NCBI GenBank assembly: GCA_003427395.1
Contig: BFEA01000445.1
Location: forward strand, 1,014,475 to 1,035,813
DNA length: 21,339 nt
Direction of reading: 5' to 3'
DNA from: Chara braunii
Taxonomy: Eukaryota > Streptophyta > Charophyceae > Charales > Characeae
The notes under the pieces were generated by a model that was given only the letters and a program-made list of their open reading frames with translations, was not told the origin of the DNA and made no database searches. A program made the translations under genes and the position numbers. Of this stretch, positions 10,196 to 19,999 are shown piece after piece; the first letter of the stretch is position 1; every line of letters starts with the position of its first letter.

Positions 10196-11108
10196 CCAAA
10201 CCACGTGCATGTCGGATACCGTAGGACGCGGCCACTCCATAACAATACCGAGCCTCTCCGAACCATGTATCCGTACCGAGCCAAATATCATACTTTCGGC
10301 CCAAGGTAGCACCACCCCATGCTGTCTATGCGACTCCCGCTCTCAGAACATCCCAACTGCGGTAATGTTAGTAATCAAGCAAACCAGGGAAAGCGACACA
10401 GGGAATCTCAGCCATAGGGAGTAGTGAAAAATTGTTGGAATCCAGAGAAAATGATCAATCCGGGGTCAGAGCTGATGGCGGGTAATCGAGGCGAAATTAG
10501 GCCAATCTCCCAATAGTCATGGGTTCCCGTCCCTCTCATCGTTTTTAATCATTCTTCCTTTCCTTAATTCTATTGTCGGAAATAGTAAATTAACCGTAAA
10601 TTCCCCAAAATTAACTTCCGAGAAAGTTTAAATAAATGGCCGAATTTCTTTTGTTCCTTTTCTCTTTTACCATTTTTATTTTTTTTCCATGTTTTTAATT
10701 TCATTGTCGGGAACATAAAATAACAAGGGTATTCCCCCTAGAATTAAATGCCGTGAAAAATAAGGAAATTAAGGGATATTATGTTTTTCTCTTCTCCCTT
10801 ACTGGTCTTAATCCCTTTTCCCCATCTTTAATTATGGTACTAAAATAGACAAAAATTTGAGGCCTCATTTCAGCCCCGGTCGTATGCTGCAAAAACGTTG
10901 CGGCGGTGTTAGTTCCCGCGATGCCTCCCCGCGGCAGGCCAATTCCGGTCTAACCCTCTGAACGGCCGGAAATGACGGTCCCTAGATGTGCCGAGTGCGG
11001 CCCCCCATCCTGCCATCTTTGAGGGTTGCTCGTAAGGTTCAGTGCGTCCAAAATCAGGGGTGCCCTGAGCTCCCCTAATTTTTGCTGCCTGGTCAAACTA
11101 GAGTACCG
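10196..11108. other. 3' non-coding region of the element
   Basis: This region lies downstream of the polyprotein in element orientation. It is AT-rich at about 10530-10870 and mixed elsewhere, and contains the candidate polypurine tract. Repeated CATTTTT/GTTTTTAAT segments and two ATTSTCGG blocks (about 10571 and 10704) hint at an old duplication. No gene is seen. Confidence 0.55.
10552..10565 (-). promoter_or_regulatory. candidate polypurine tract beside the 3' LTR
   Basis: On the minus strand 14 consecutive purines (AAGGAAAGGAAGAA) are followed directly by TG, the expected arrangement for the plus-strand primer next to an LTR start. It lies between the end of pol and the left LTR, as required. 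If correct, the LTR spans 6651-10551. The other LTR is not visible this far, so the call rests on motif and position only. Confidence 0.4.
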
Positions 11109-11640
11109 TCAAAACACGGACTCGTCTTTGAGCCTAAGTCCCAAAACCACAGATTTCAGGCGGCGCACCGCTTGTGGTCGCCTGACAGTTAGCCCGGACC
11201 ACTTCTCGACGCCCCCGTCGAGCCCTAACCACTTACGTGAAACGAAGCGGGCGAGCTTCAGGGTGATTGCCCGTAAAGGGCACCCACGTCGACGTTTAAT
11301 TGTCTTAAGTTTCAGTTTGTTATGAGTTCTGGGGCTAAGAAGATGTCTCTTGACTTTTCTCTTCCTTCGGGATCTTGGCCTTGGTAGGATCCTCTTTTTC
11401 TTCCGGCGTTGGCCCGAGAAAGGTGCCGATCCGCCAGTTTGTCTAATGCGAACTCTCCGTCTGGCCCTCTTGAGCATGAATAACCATTTCTTCTCTCTTC
11501 CTAATGCCAACCCTTTGACCTTTCTTCTCTCCACTCTTTTCCTCTTCTTGGATCTTTCCCCTGCCTCGAATCGTCTCGAGGGGGTTCCATCCTCCATTTT
11601 AGCCTTCCCTTTCCCTTTCGGGCCCGTCAGCGATAAGGTG
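11109..11640 (-). pseudogene. Lys/Arg-rich C-terminal extension of pol
   Basis: After the GPY/F module the frame stays open for about 175 codons and is dominated by Lys and Arg (for example KKRKRVERRKVKG). It ends with a stop at 11111-11109. It could be a nuclear-targeting or DNA-binding tail. An alternative phase gives a more acidic, Glu/Pro-rich reading over part of it, so a frameshift may hide the original tail. No family is recognised. Confidence 0.5.
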
Positions 11641-12853
11641 GGTGTTGGCCTGGGTCTAAACAACTTTAACCTTGCACCCGCCACTGGGTCCTTCCACTTG
11701 GATCCGTCTAATTCTGCTATCATATAGGTACCCCAGTCGAGCGCCTTAACTACTCTGTAAGGTCCCATCCATCTGTTGGCGAGTTTTCCGGTCTAGGTCC
11801 TCTCCAGTGCTGCGTCGTAGAGAAGGACCATATCCCCTACGCTCACCCTCTCTTTCCTGATCCGCACGCTCTTATTCCATCTCTCCTTTCCTTTGTCCCT
11901 CTCCACTGCCAGACGATCTGCCGCTGTCATAAGGTTGTCTTCCAAGTCGTAGGCTATTTGTCTTGTTCGGGCAGCTATGAGTTCCTCTCTGGACATCTTC
12001 TCCGCCCAGTCGACGGTTGTCCAACTGTCGACGTGAAACTCTATGGGGAGCGGATAATGCCGCCCAAACCACAAGGTGTATGGTGGGTATCCAGTGCTAG
12101 CCCGGACCGTGACGTTGTCCGCCCATATCGCGTATCGAAAATATCATGGCCAATCATTGTCCTTACCTTTGCACCACTTGGACGGTGACGCTATTAGAGT
12201 CTGGTGTCCCCTCTCTACTGGAGATTTCGATTGTGGGTGGTAGGCGGTGGCTATCGAAACTCTCGCCCCGACTCTCTTGAACACACTCTGAACCTCGTCA
12301 GCTAGAAACTCCGCCCCTCTGTCCATCACTATCTTGCTGACACAACCATACCTAGATAAGTACTCTAGGACAAAGTTTTTTACTTCCCTCGCCGTCTTAC
12401 TCCTGATAGGTCTACCGTCCACGAACCAGTGAAGTCGTCTCGTATGTTCACAACGTAGTTCATATTGCCTACTCCTTTCAGCATCTTCACCAGATCGATG
12501 TGTACCTTTTCTCCCGGCCTGGTCGGATAGGATGGATGAAGTGACTCTTTGTACTTCACAAGAGCTCTTTTCTGACACTCCTCGCAGGTTATACAGTATC
12601 TCTCGACGTCCTTATACTATCCTTCTCACCAGTATAGCCTGCGTACCTTTTCGTAGGTCCCTTTGACTCCTCTATGTCCTCCGAGTACCCCGTCGTGAAG
12701 CTCCGCAACTATCGTCTGTCTCTCCTCAGGATCACAGACTACTCGTAAGGGCATCCCCGACCCGACTGGTCTACGGAATAGATGGTCCGCTCTAAGGCAG
12801 TATTGGGCTGCTTGTCTCCGGATATCCGAATCTTGACTCTCCTCTCCTGACAA
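11640..12853 (-). pseudogene. pol: integrase: HHCC, DD35E core and GPY/F module
   Basis: This enzyme inserts the cDNA into the nuclear genome. The HHCC zinc module has ELHDGVLGGH in the frame from 12853 and CITC at 12595-12584. TGA (12628-12626) and TAG (12619-12617) lie between them. The first catalytic Asp is in VHIDL (12496-12494). A frameshift near 12400 moves the reading to the frame with VMDRGAEF (Asp at 12323-12321) and PVERGHQ (Glu at 12215-12213). The 35 residues between the second Asp and the Glu are the canonical DD35E spacing. TGA at 12146 and TAG at 11795 follow. WMGPYRVVKALDWGTY near 11768 is the GPY/F module. I see no chromodomain. Confidence 0.9.
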
Positions 12854-12970
12854 ATGTAGCCCGATCGTTCAGTATTTGCCCTCGTAAAGGTTAACCAGAA
12901 ATCGACCGGCGCGTCTCGGCTCCGCCATTGTCAGGGTTCCAGCTACTATCGGGCGCTCGGCCTCAAGAGA

Positions 12971-13357
12971 GATCCGAGAAAGCCCATCCGCCACAGCATT
13001 TTTAGTGTTCGATATCCTCTCAACTGTGTAATCATACAGCCAAATCCGTATTAACCATCGTGCGATGGTCGGGTCCGTCAGACTAAAGTCCTTCTGGAGG
13101 ACAGAGGCGACCGTTGTGGGATCTTCTCTTAAGATGAACCGTCGTCCGTATATATAGTGTCTGAACGTGTCTAGACACCGCAGAACGCCTAACACTTCCT
13201 TCTTGAATTGACTGTAGTTACGCTCAGCCGTATTAAGTGTCATACTCTCAAATCTTAACGGTCTTTCCTTCCCTTCAACGTCTTTCTGAGACAGCAACCC
13301 ACCTACTGAACAAGGTCCTACATTCGTGGATGCTATGAAGGGTCTCTCGGCCTCATC
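12971..13357 (-). pseudogene. pol: RNase H domain
   Basis: This domain degrades the RNA strand after first-strand synthesis. It follows RT in the same frame and contains VGGLLSQKD, RPLRFESMTLNTAERNYS, KKEVLGVLRCLDTFRHYIYG and NAVADGLSRI in the usual Ty3/gypsy order. The first catalytic Asp is replaced: the segment reads IASTNVGP, with Asn at 13324-13322. The later Glu and Asp positions look kept. A TGA (12871-12869) lies about 33 codons after the domain, in the linker to integrase. Confidence 0.88.
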
Positions 13358-13439
13358 ATCAAAGAATGGCACGCCCAGTACGCGTCCTCCCTCCTTAAAT
13401 TCGTCTTTAAGCTCTTGCATAGCGAGTTGCTGCGAGGAA

Positions 13440-14569
13440 TCCCAGTAGAATTTCTCAGTCTTTCGAAGGAGTAGCCTCAAAGGCTCAGCCTTCTCCGCAT
13501 ACCTCCGTATGAATATCCGCCAGTAACCGACCACTCCCAGAAACTGCCGGACCTCGGTAGCACTATGTAACGGCGACGACCAGTTTAGGAGTTTGTCTAG
13601 CTTCGCAGGATCCGCTCGGTGTCCTCTCGAGTCGCAGATAAAGCCTAAGATCTTAATAGTCGAGACGACCCCTCGGCTCTTTGTTCCGCTGACCGTCAAA
13701 TTTGCGTCATCCAGCTGCTCAAGTATCGCGCAGATATCGGTTAGATGTTGTTTGACGAATCTTCTAACCCTTGGCACGACCTCTGTCTCATCTTTCTTTG
13801 CTGGTCCTTTTATAGGAAAGTCATCCACGAAAACTTCAACCTTGTCAGGAATAAAGTCCTTGAGGACGACCACCATGGCTCTCTGAAAAACGGCTACCCC
13901 ATTAGTCCAACCCATAGGGACGACCATCATCTGTATCAGTCTCAATGGCGTGTGCATAGCCGTGAGGTGCCTGTCCTTGGGATCAAGCGGTACCTCATCA
14001 TAGACCGAATAAATCGACCTGCCCGCGGCGCCTTCAGCCAGCAAGTCGGCGTGAGGCACGGAGCCTACGTCTCGAATCGTTACCACGTTGACCTTCTAGA
14101 GGTCTTGGATCCACCGGATCTTGCCATTCGGCTTTCGCAGGAAGAACCATCGATTAACATAAGCGCTGTCAGATGGCTCTGCAACATGAGAAGCCATTTT
14201 TTCTTTCAGGAAAGCGATAACCTCTTCCTTCTCCTTCTGGGCGTATTTCCATCCTGCGTCATTCCATGGAACATTCGGAATCATGTAAATCCTTACTGGC
14301 TTAGCGTATCGGGGGTCAACCCTACCGCGCTCCGCGTCGATGAAAACTATAGCCTTATCGCACGTCTTTAGGATTTCTATCACACGTTCCCGCTCCTGTG
14401 GGGTCAGGTTTCCATCTCCGATGTCCATCCCTGCTATCCTTTCTTCCGTTAGGCGTTGCGGCTCCCTTTTCTTCCTTCCTTTTATTTCCTTTGCAATCTC
14501 TTCTTCAGATATCCCTTCCAGTGCAGATCGCTCGCGGCCCACCGCTGCTGGCTTAACTTTCTGGGCCAT
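13440..14569 (-). pseudogene. pol: reverse transcriptase domain
   Basis: This is the RNA- and DNA-dependent DNA polymerase of the element. An N-terminal linker with charged residues leads to VNRWFFLRKPNGKIRWIQDL, the fingers motif. A TAG at 14098-14096 interrupts it, and the same frame then continues with KVNVVTIRDVG. VPMGWTNGVAVFQRAM and the catalytic FVDD (13831-13820) are present, as is the thumb-connection segment VRQFLGVVGYWRIFI. Motif A, which normally carries another catalytic Asp before SGY, is collapsed to IYSVYDEVPL near 14017-13994, so several residues including that Asp appear deleted. The glycine usually found in the TPLG segment is also changed (TPLRLIQMMV). Confidence 0.9.
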
Positions 14570-14919
14570 TCGCTTGTGTCGCTTGGGTAGCCCCCCATAG
14601 GGGGCTGTGCCCTTAAAAAAGACACAGATACCACGCCGCCAAATTCCTCATCTGCCTCCTTTGGATACGAGTTGTCGTTCACTATCAGCCGACTCCCTAA
14701 ATCTTCCACTTCTACAATCCGGCCTTCTTCTTCTGTGAGCAGTGGTCCATACTTCTTCTCGCGAAATCCCACTGTGCGACCGGAGATAGGTAATGACTTA
14801 ATCTGATCACCGGGTCCTGCTCCCACAGCGAGGGCTGCTCTGTTCCTCGGGTCTCGAGGCTCCACTGTCTCAATCATAATTCGCGCCTCATCTAGCTTCT
14901 TGATTGACAATGTCTGGCT

Positions 14920-15320
14920 CCCGTCGGGCCGCTCTATCGTCACCGCATGCACATGGCTTAACCACGTTCGTCCCAAGAGCAGGTCAGAGCTGCAGCTCTT
15001 GACTGCAAAGACCGCCAGGGTCACTCGTACCCCTTGGACGTCTATGGCTGCCTTGTGACAAACCCCGGTGATCTATTGCTTTCTCCCATCAACCGTCTCT
15101 ATCTCGAATAGGTACGACCTATCGAGGCCCAGTCCAACTTGCACTGCCAGATCTTCGTCTATGATGACAGCCTCACTGCCCGATCACAGCATCCAAAACC
15201 GCTCCATCGTTTAGGACCGCCTCCACGGTCCCACTTCCAAGTATGTAAAACTTGTCTGGAGGCACACCTTCTATCCCATCAAGAAGAATTGTCGCCATGC
15301 GATCCGCTCTAGCTGTCACC
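14920..15320 (-). pseudogene. retropepsin (aspartic protease) domain, active site lost
   Basis: The protease would cleave the polyprotein. The frame before 15173 ends with a beta-strand-like FYILGSGTVEAVLNDGAVLD, and the next frame resumes with GSEAVIIDEDLAVQVGL. The segment DLLLGRTWLSHV (14985-14950) fits the family's late hydrophobic-Gly strand. The frame break sits exactly where the catalytic Asp-x-Gly should be, so no active-site Asp can be read in phase. A TAG follows at 15075-15073. The reading frame then shifts again before RT. Identification rests on order and on the flanking strands, since the diagnostic triad is missing. Confidence 0.75.
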
Positions 15321-15599
15321 TCCGATACTGCTACAGTAGGAGCATCCGCCTTTGAGGTCACCTGAGTCTCCTCTGATAGAGGTGTGCGAGTCTTCCGCGT
15401 GATCATCTGTAACTCGTCGCAAGCCGGCTTGGACGCCGCCAGATATTCCAGAATAGAGCACTGCATGGGTTGCCGAAGGGCCCGTCTCAGTGGCTCGACC
15501 GTGTCAATCTCATCCAGCGAACTCTTCATCAAGAACTTCTTCACTCCCCGCTTTCGTGGCGAAAGAATAACCTCCTCTCCATCGATCCGTTGTCCGTCC

Positions 15600-17778
15600 T
15601 TCTCCGCCATCACGTAATCCGTGTCGGTCTTCTTCGATGTAGACCCCCTTGCCGACTTGGTAGATGCCACCCTTATGGGTGTGGTTGCCATATCTCCTTC
15701 GAAAGTTATCTTGATGCTCTGGCTCCTAACCGGTTCCTTTCCTTTACTCGGCTTTACTCCCCTTGCTTCAACATTCTCCTTCATCGAAGGGAACATTGAT
15801 ATGTCTTCCAGATCATCTGCCCACTTGACATACTTGCGGTTATCAAGCACGACAAGTCTCTCATCTATTGCCCGTTTGAGATCCGGGCAGTCCCTCTTGA
15901 TATGATCATCTCCTCTACAGTAGATGCAAGAGTTCCTGGGAGTGGGTGACCTGTCGTCCGCGCTCCTGGAGGTCGAACCCCTCGCTGCTCTGGGGTCAGG
16001 GGACTTTGTATACGGATCGGATGACGCGCCATATCCCCCTCTCTCATTCCGGCCGCGCAAATCATTGCGGCGGTCTCCTCCAGATTCTCCTTGCTCATAT
16101 CGTCCCCGGAAGTAATTCCGGCGGTCTCCATGGTCGTATCGCCCGCGTGACTCATCGCGTCGATCTCCTCAGTCGTACCACCCCCGCGAATCGTCGCGTT
16201 GTTCTCTCGTGAATCCCCCGCGGTCATACCGTTCGCGCAAGTCATCTCGTCGGTCTCCGTCTCAATCTCCTCTATCATACCTGCCACCCCTGTATCCATC
16301 TCGATCCGACCTCTCATATCTGTCGTCCCTATATCCATCTCGATCCGACTCTCATATCTGTCGTCCCTGTATCCGTCTCGCCGGCCCTGATCTGACTCCC
16401 ACCGGCCTCGAGAGTCGCCTCTACCCCCATCAGCCTCTTGGCTAGGGCTACGCGAATAATCATCTTGTCTCCTAGCTCGCCCATACGTCTCGCGTGCCCT
16501 GCGGTCCCGGTCTATATCATCATCTCTATGTCGTCATGGCTCATCGTCTCTCTCCCTTTCCCTCGTACGATAATCAGTCAGCGTTCGAGGATTTATATCC
16601 TCGACACTCCTCCAGGAATCGATGTTCCTACGGTCCTAGCAAAGTGAATAGGGCCCTCCGGGTTTGTCCTGGTAAGTCGTGGCTCTTGTGGTGGTCACAA
16701 TCTCTGTAACCTGTCTTGTCAATCCCTTTACCATGTCCCTTATCTCCTTCACTTCCTCAGCCACGGCTTCATTCTTTTTCGACCAGGGATGGTCCTTGAA
16801 ATCAAGACATCTATCAGTGGCATACTACTAATAGAGAGAGAAGTCACGTCTCCTCATTCCCCTCCATACCAAGTCCTTGTAGTCGTCTGCCTCTGCCTTT
16901 ATCGCGAGCTTTAGGACTTCAAGGAAGTCAAGCTTGTCGCGCGGGAGATCTCTAAGTATACTCTTTTGCCTGCCTTTGGACAGGTGTCCAATGAAGATAG
17001 TACAGCGCTCGACCTCTGAGATCTTTCTCTTCTTCATCAGCACGTCAGAGATCTTCTGGAAACGCATCCCAAATGCCCGCACGCTCTCATCTTCATCTTG
17101 AGTCATAGTCTCAAGGTCCTTGATGGAGTACTTGTTATCATCTAATTTGTAAAGCTTAATGAGGTTCTTCTTATACGTAGTCCATTTCTCAGCCTTCGGT
17201 CGGGCTTCCTTAACTTCCTTGTCGAGACTTGGATCCACATTAAATAGAAAGTTTTCTATAATCTCTTCCTCCGACCACTGACTCTGGCTAGCATGAAGCT
17301 CCCACTTCTCTAGATATTCTGTGATGTCATAACCCCTAAAAGAAGGAGGCTCCTAGGCCTTGCGCGTAATAATGTAGCGATCCTTGCTCTCGTAAGGGAG
17401 CGGATGGGACTCCCCCGTCTGGGGGTCGAAGACACGCCGGGGCGGTGCTCTATCCCTGTCTTTGTCCCTCCAATAGGAATCTCGTGAACTCTCTCTCCAG
17501 TCGTCCCCGTGCCTATCCGCCCTGGTTTCCCTCCGTTCATACTCGGGGGAGCGTCGTGTCGTCGCTTCTCGTCGAGCGCTCGAGGTTTCAGTCTTCAGAG
17601 CCTCCTGCGGCTCTGTCACGGCCGGCTCGCCCATTACGTCGGACTCTCCGTCATTGGTTTAGTCAGCCCATCTCAGCGGTGCCCCCTGCCTAATTCGTTC
17701 CTTCAGATCCCTCAGTGCTCGGTCGGGCGATGTCTTGTACTCCTCTCTTGTTTCGCCCACGGTCGGTTGTGGCCCCAT
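15600..17778 (-). pseudogene. gag: gag region: capsid and CCHC nucleocapsid
   Basis: Gag forms the cytoplasmic particle and binds element RNA. The capsid-like part includes EYLEKWELHASQSQWSEEE (read across 17340-17240) and the stretch after 17238 with WTTYKKNLIKLY and ESVRAFGMRFQKIS, typical of the retrotransposon gag fold. It is followed by an Arg/Asp/Gly/Tyr-rich region (about 16560-16060), then a CX2CX4HX4C knuckle (CIYCRGDDHIKRDC) at 15928-15887. The chosen ATG at 17778 follows an in-frame TAG at 17797-17799. Stops interrupt the frame at 17661 (TAA), 17355, 16830 and 16827 (double TAG), 16638, 16536, 16264 and 16171. A one-base loss near 16350 shifts frame before the knuckle. Confidence 0.85.
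16293..16387 (-). repeat. 39-bp tandem repeat in the gag linker, one copy short by a base
   Basis: TATCCATCTCGATCCGA on the plus strand recurs at 16293 and 16332 (39 bp), then as TATCCGTCTCG at 16370 (38 bp). On the minus strand the unit encodes a 13-residue SDRDGYRDDRYER-like repeat. The second unit reads GACTCTC where the first reads GACCTCTC, so a single base is missing. This shortens the period and shifts the gag frame. The repeat belongs to a disordered RNA-binding-type linker. Confidence 0.88.
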
Positions 17779-17835
17779 CGTGTCTGGTTCCAAAGGCTAC
17801 CGGAAGTTATAATCGGGCACTTACACCAGGCGTTA

Positions 17836-18040
17836 CAGCCCGGACCTATGACAGTTGGAGCAGCCCGGACCTGACAAAACTCGCAGCCCGGACCTGATGT
17901 CAGAACCGGCAGCCCCGACCTAATGTCAGAACTGGCAGCCCGGACCCAATGTCAGGACTGGCAGCCCGGACCTAATGTTTGATCCGGCAGCCCGGACCTA
18001 TTGTCTTATCCGGCAGCCCGGACCTATTTGTGAACAGTCC
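17836..18040. repeat. 26-bp leader array, eight units
   Basis: Units beginning CAGCCCGGACCTRATGTCAG start at 17836, 17861, 17884, 17910, 17936, 17962, 17988 and 18014 (spacings 25, 23, then five of 26). The array lies just upstream of the gag ATG in element orientation and would be part of the leader RNA. Its core CCGGACCTGA also occurs in the 30-bp array at the other end of the element. Confidence 0.95.
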
Positions 18041-18526
18041 CTTATGTCCTAACAACTACGCTAGGAACTTCTTCAGTTGGGGTGTTGGGCTGGCTTAAAA
18101 TTAGAGCTCACGGACAACAACCCGGCCCAATTTTGAGTTGTCCAGGGGCGCCACAAACCCTNGTTAGCAGAGCCTAAGAGAAGGAGTGGGCGGGAGGGCC
18201 GCAACCCTGATCAGCGGCACCCTGCAGTATGCAAAAAGCTTAGTGAGAAGGGTGGGCGGGATGGGGGAACACCTCTAACAGCAAACTATCGTATGAGAAA
18301 AGAAAGACTAAGAATAATCATAATTAGGGATGTGAGAGAGCCTCAAGAGACATTGGTAGAGAGAAGTACAGAAGGGATTAGGAAAGAGGCGAGATGACAG
18401 TCTAACTAAAACTTTCCGCGGATCGACTGATCCCTTGCGGATCGGAGCCGCACCGAAGCCGTACTAATCTAGACTGATCTAAAAAGGAAAGGGTGTTGAA
18501 ATCCCGGTTTCAGATTGGCCTATAGG

Positions 18527-18576
18527 CCTTATATTCAAGTTCCCTCGAATATAAGGCGTGGGCTCAACTCGAGGGA
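18527..18576. repeat. overlapping, mutually exclusive inverted repeats
   Basis: CCTTATATTC (18527-18536) pairs perfectly with GAATATAAGG (18547-18556). TCCCTCGA (18541-18548) pairs perfectly with TCGAGGGA (18569-18576). The two stems share bases, so the RNA could adopt one or the other. They lie in the leader of the retroelement transcript. A regulatory role is only a possibility. Confidence 0.7.
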
Positions 18577-19999
18577 GTTCTGTTTACTGCACCCTCGAGT
18601 AGGTATCCGAGCAGCGGACCCTGTCCCCTAGTCAAAAACCCAAAATTAAGAGCCGAGCATACTCACTCTTTGAAATTTTAAGCCTTTTTCGCAATTTTAA
18701 GGTATTTTTCATCGTTTAAATTAATAAAAATTGCCTATAAATGAGAAGAAAACACTACCTCGTGCTCAGCGAAAAGGGGGCTGTAATGAAAACCCTAGCG
18801 AGTCGTGAGGTACGCACGTGCTTCCATCTACCCTTTACTTTTGATTTAATCCGAATATTTATCAAATAATTATAAAAAAAAATAGCTTTAATAACTGAAA
18901 ATTCTCATCACTTGCCCCAGGTTACCACAGCGTCTTTTTCCCTTCTTCTTCTAGGGAATTCTTTTGTATTTTTCAATTATAAATTAAAAAAAATGTATTT
19001 AGTTAGGATAAAATCTTTTTCTTAGTTTATATATATTAAGGATCAATACATATATAAGCCCGCCGAGTTTGAAGATTTTTAGAGGTAGAAATAAAATTTG
19101 GGGAATTTACTAAAATTTCGGCAGCGTTTTGCCTCCCCCCGTTGGGATGGTGTTCGAGCGAAGCCCTCAAACGGCGCTGCCGAAGGGGGAATATCAAAAG
19201 GAATAATGGAAAAAAAAAGGAAATTGGATTCAATTTTTTTTTTTTTTAATATATTTTTTTTAATTAATTAGCAAAAATTTAAATTAAAAGGGAAATTTCG
19301 AGAAATTTCGACAGCAGTTTTCCTTTTCCCCCGGTGGGATGGGGTTCGAAAAACAGTCCCTCAAATAGGTAAAGTAGATATAAAGTGCATTAAAGTCAAA
19401 CAAATGCCCCTACGCAATTTTTAATATTTATTTCAATTTTTATCGATTTTAAATAACAAAATCAAAAGTAAAATAATTCTTAAATATTTAATGGAGCAAA
19501 AGTTCCCGAATTAATTTCCACAATTTTGCGGGATATATTTAACAAAAAATAATCCGCAACAAACGCGGAAGCTAGAAGCTATAGCTTCCCTCTATTTACC
19601 CGCTTCTCTGAAATTGGGGTTAGGACTTTACCCTAATTAGGGTCTTGGGTTTTGCGCGCAATCGCACGCACACCGCAAAGCCCTGCTCGACGCCAGAAAT
19701 TTTTTGTTAGCTTTCACTAGGTTTAGAAGAAAAACTTATCGGATTACATTTTTTTAAAAAAAATTCTTTTAATTTAAACAAAATTACAAAGAAATTCAAT
19801 TTCCCGTTGATTTTCTTCCACCTTTTCTATCTGTTGGAGCTCGCCGCTTGTCCAAACGAAGTCCGTTTTCCCCGACTAGGGTCTCAAAATGTTGGGAAAA
19901 ATACAAGGACCAACTTTGGTCCTCGCGGGGTTCCCCTAATTTCGCTTATTTTCCCGGCCATTTCAATAAAACGAAAATTAAAAATTTTGAAATTTTTAA

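Larger units (their letters stand above)
11109..17778 (-). pseudogene. gag-pro-pol polyprotein, broken (Ty3/gypsy)
   Basis: Domains in order are capsid, Arg/Asp/Gly repeats, CCHC knuckle, retropepsin, RT, RNase H, HHCC, DD35E integrase, GPY/F, and a basic tail. The first ATG after an in-frame stop is at 17778-17776. In-frame stops read at 17661, 17355, 16830, 16827, 16638, 16536, 16264, 16171, 15075, 14098, 12871, 12628, 12619, 12146 and 11795 (5' base of each). Frame changes occur near 16350, 15180, 14600 and 12400. The CCHC frame, the RT frame and the N-terminal integrase frame agree, and the protease excursion is compensated, which points to one ancestral reading frame of about 2200 codons. 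It would supply the proteins for reverse transcription and integration, but this copy cannot. Confidence 0.92.

Noticed and set aside
15865-16338. 157-codon frame rich in Met/Thr/Glu overlapping gag
   Set aside because: The Arg/Asp/Tyr repeat and CCHC knuckle lie in another phase. This frame is opened by the one-base loss in the 39-bp repeat.
17836-18040. CRISPR-like array of short repeats
   Set aside because: Units are contiguous 26-bp tandem repeats with no unique spacers, in a eukaryotic retroelement leader.
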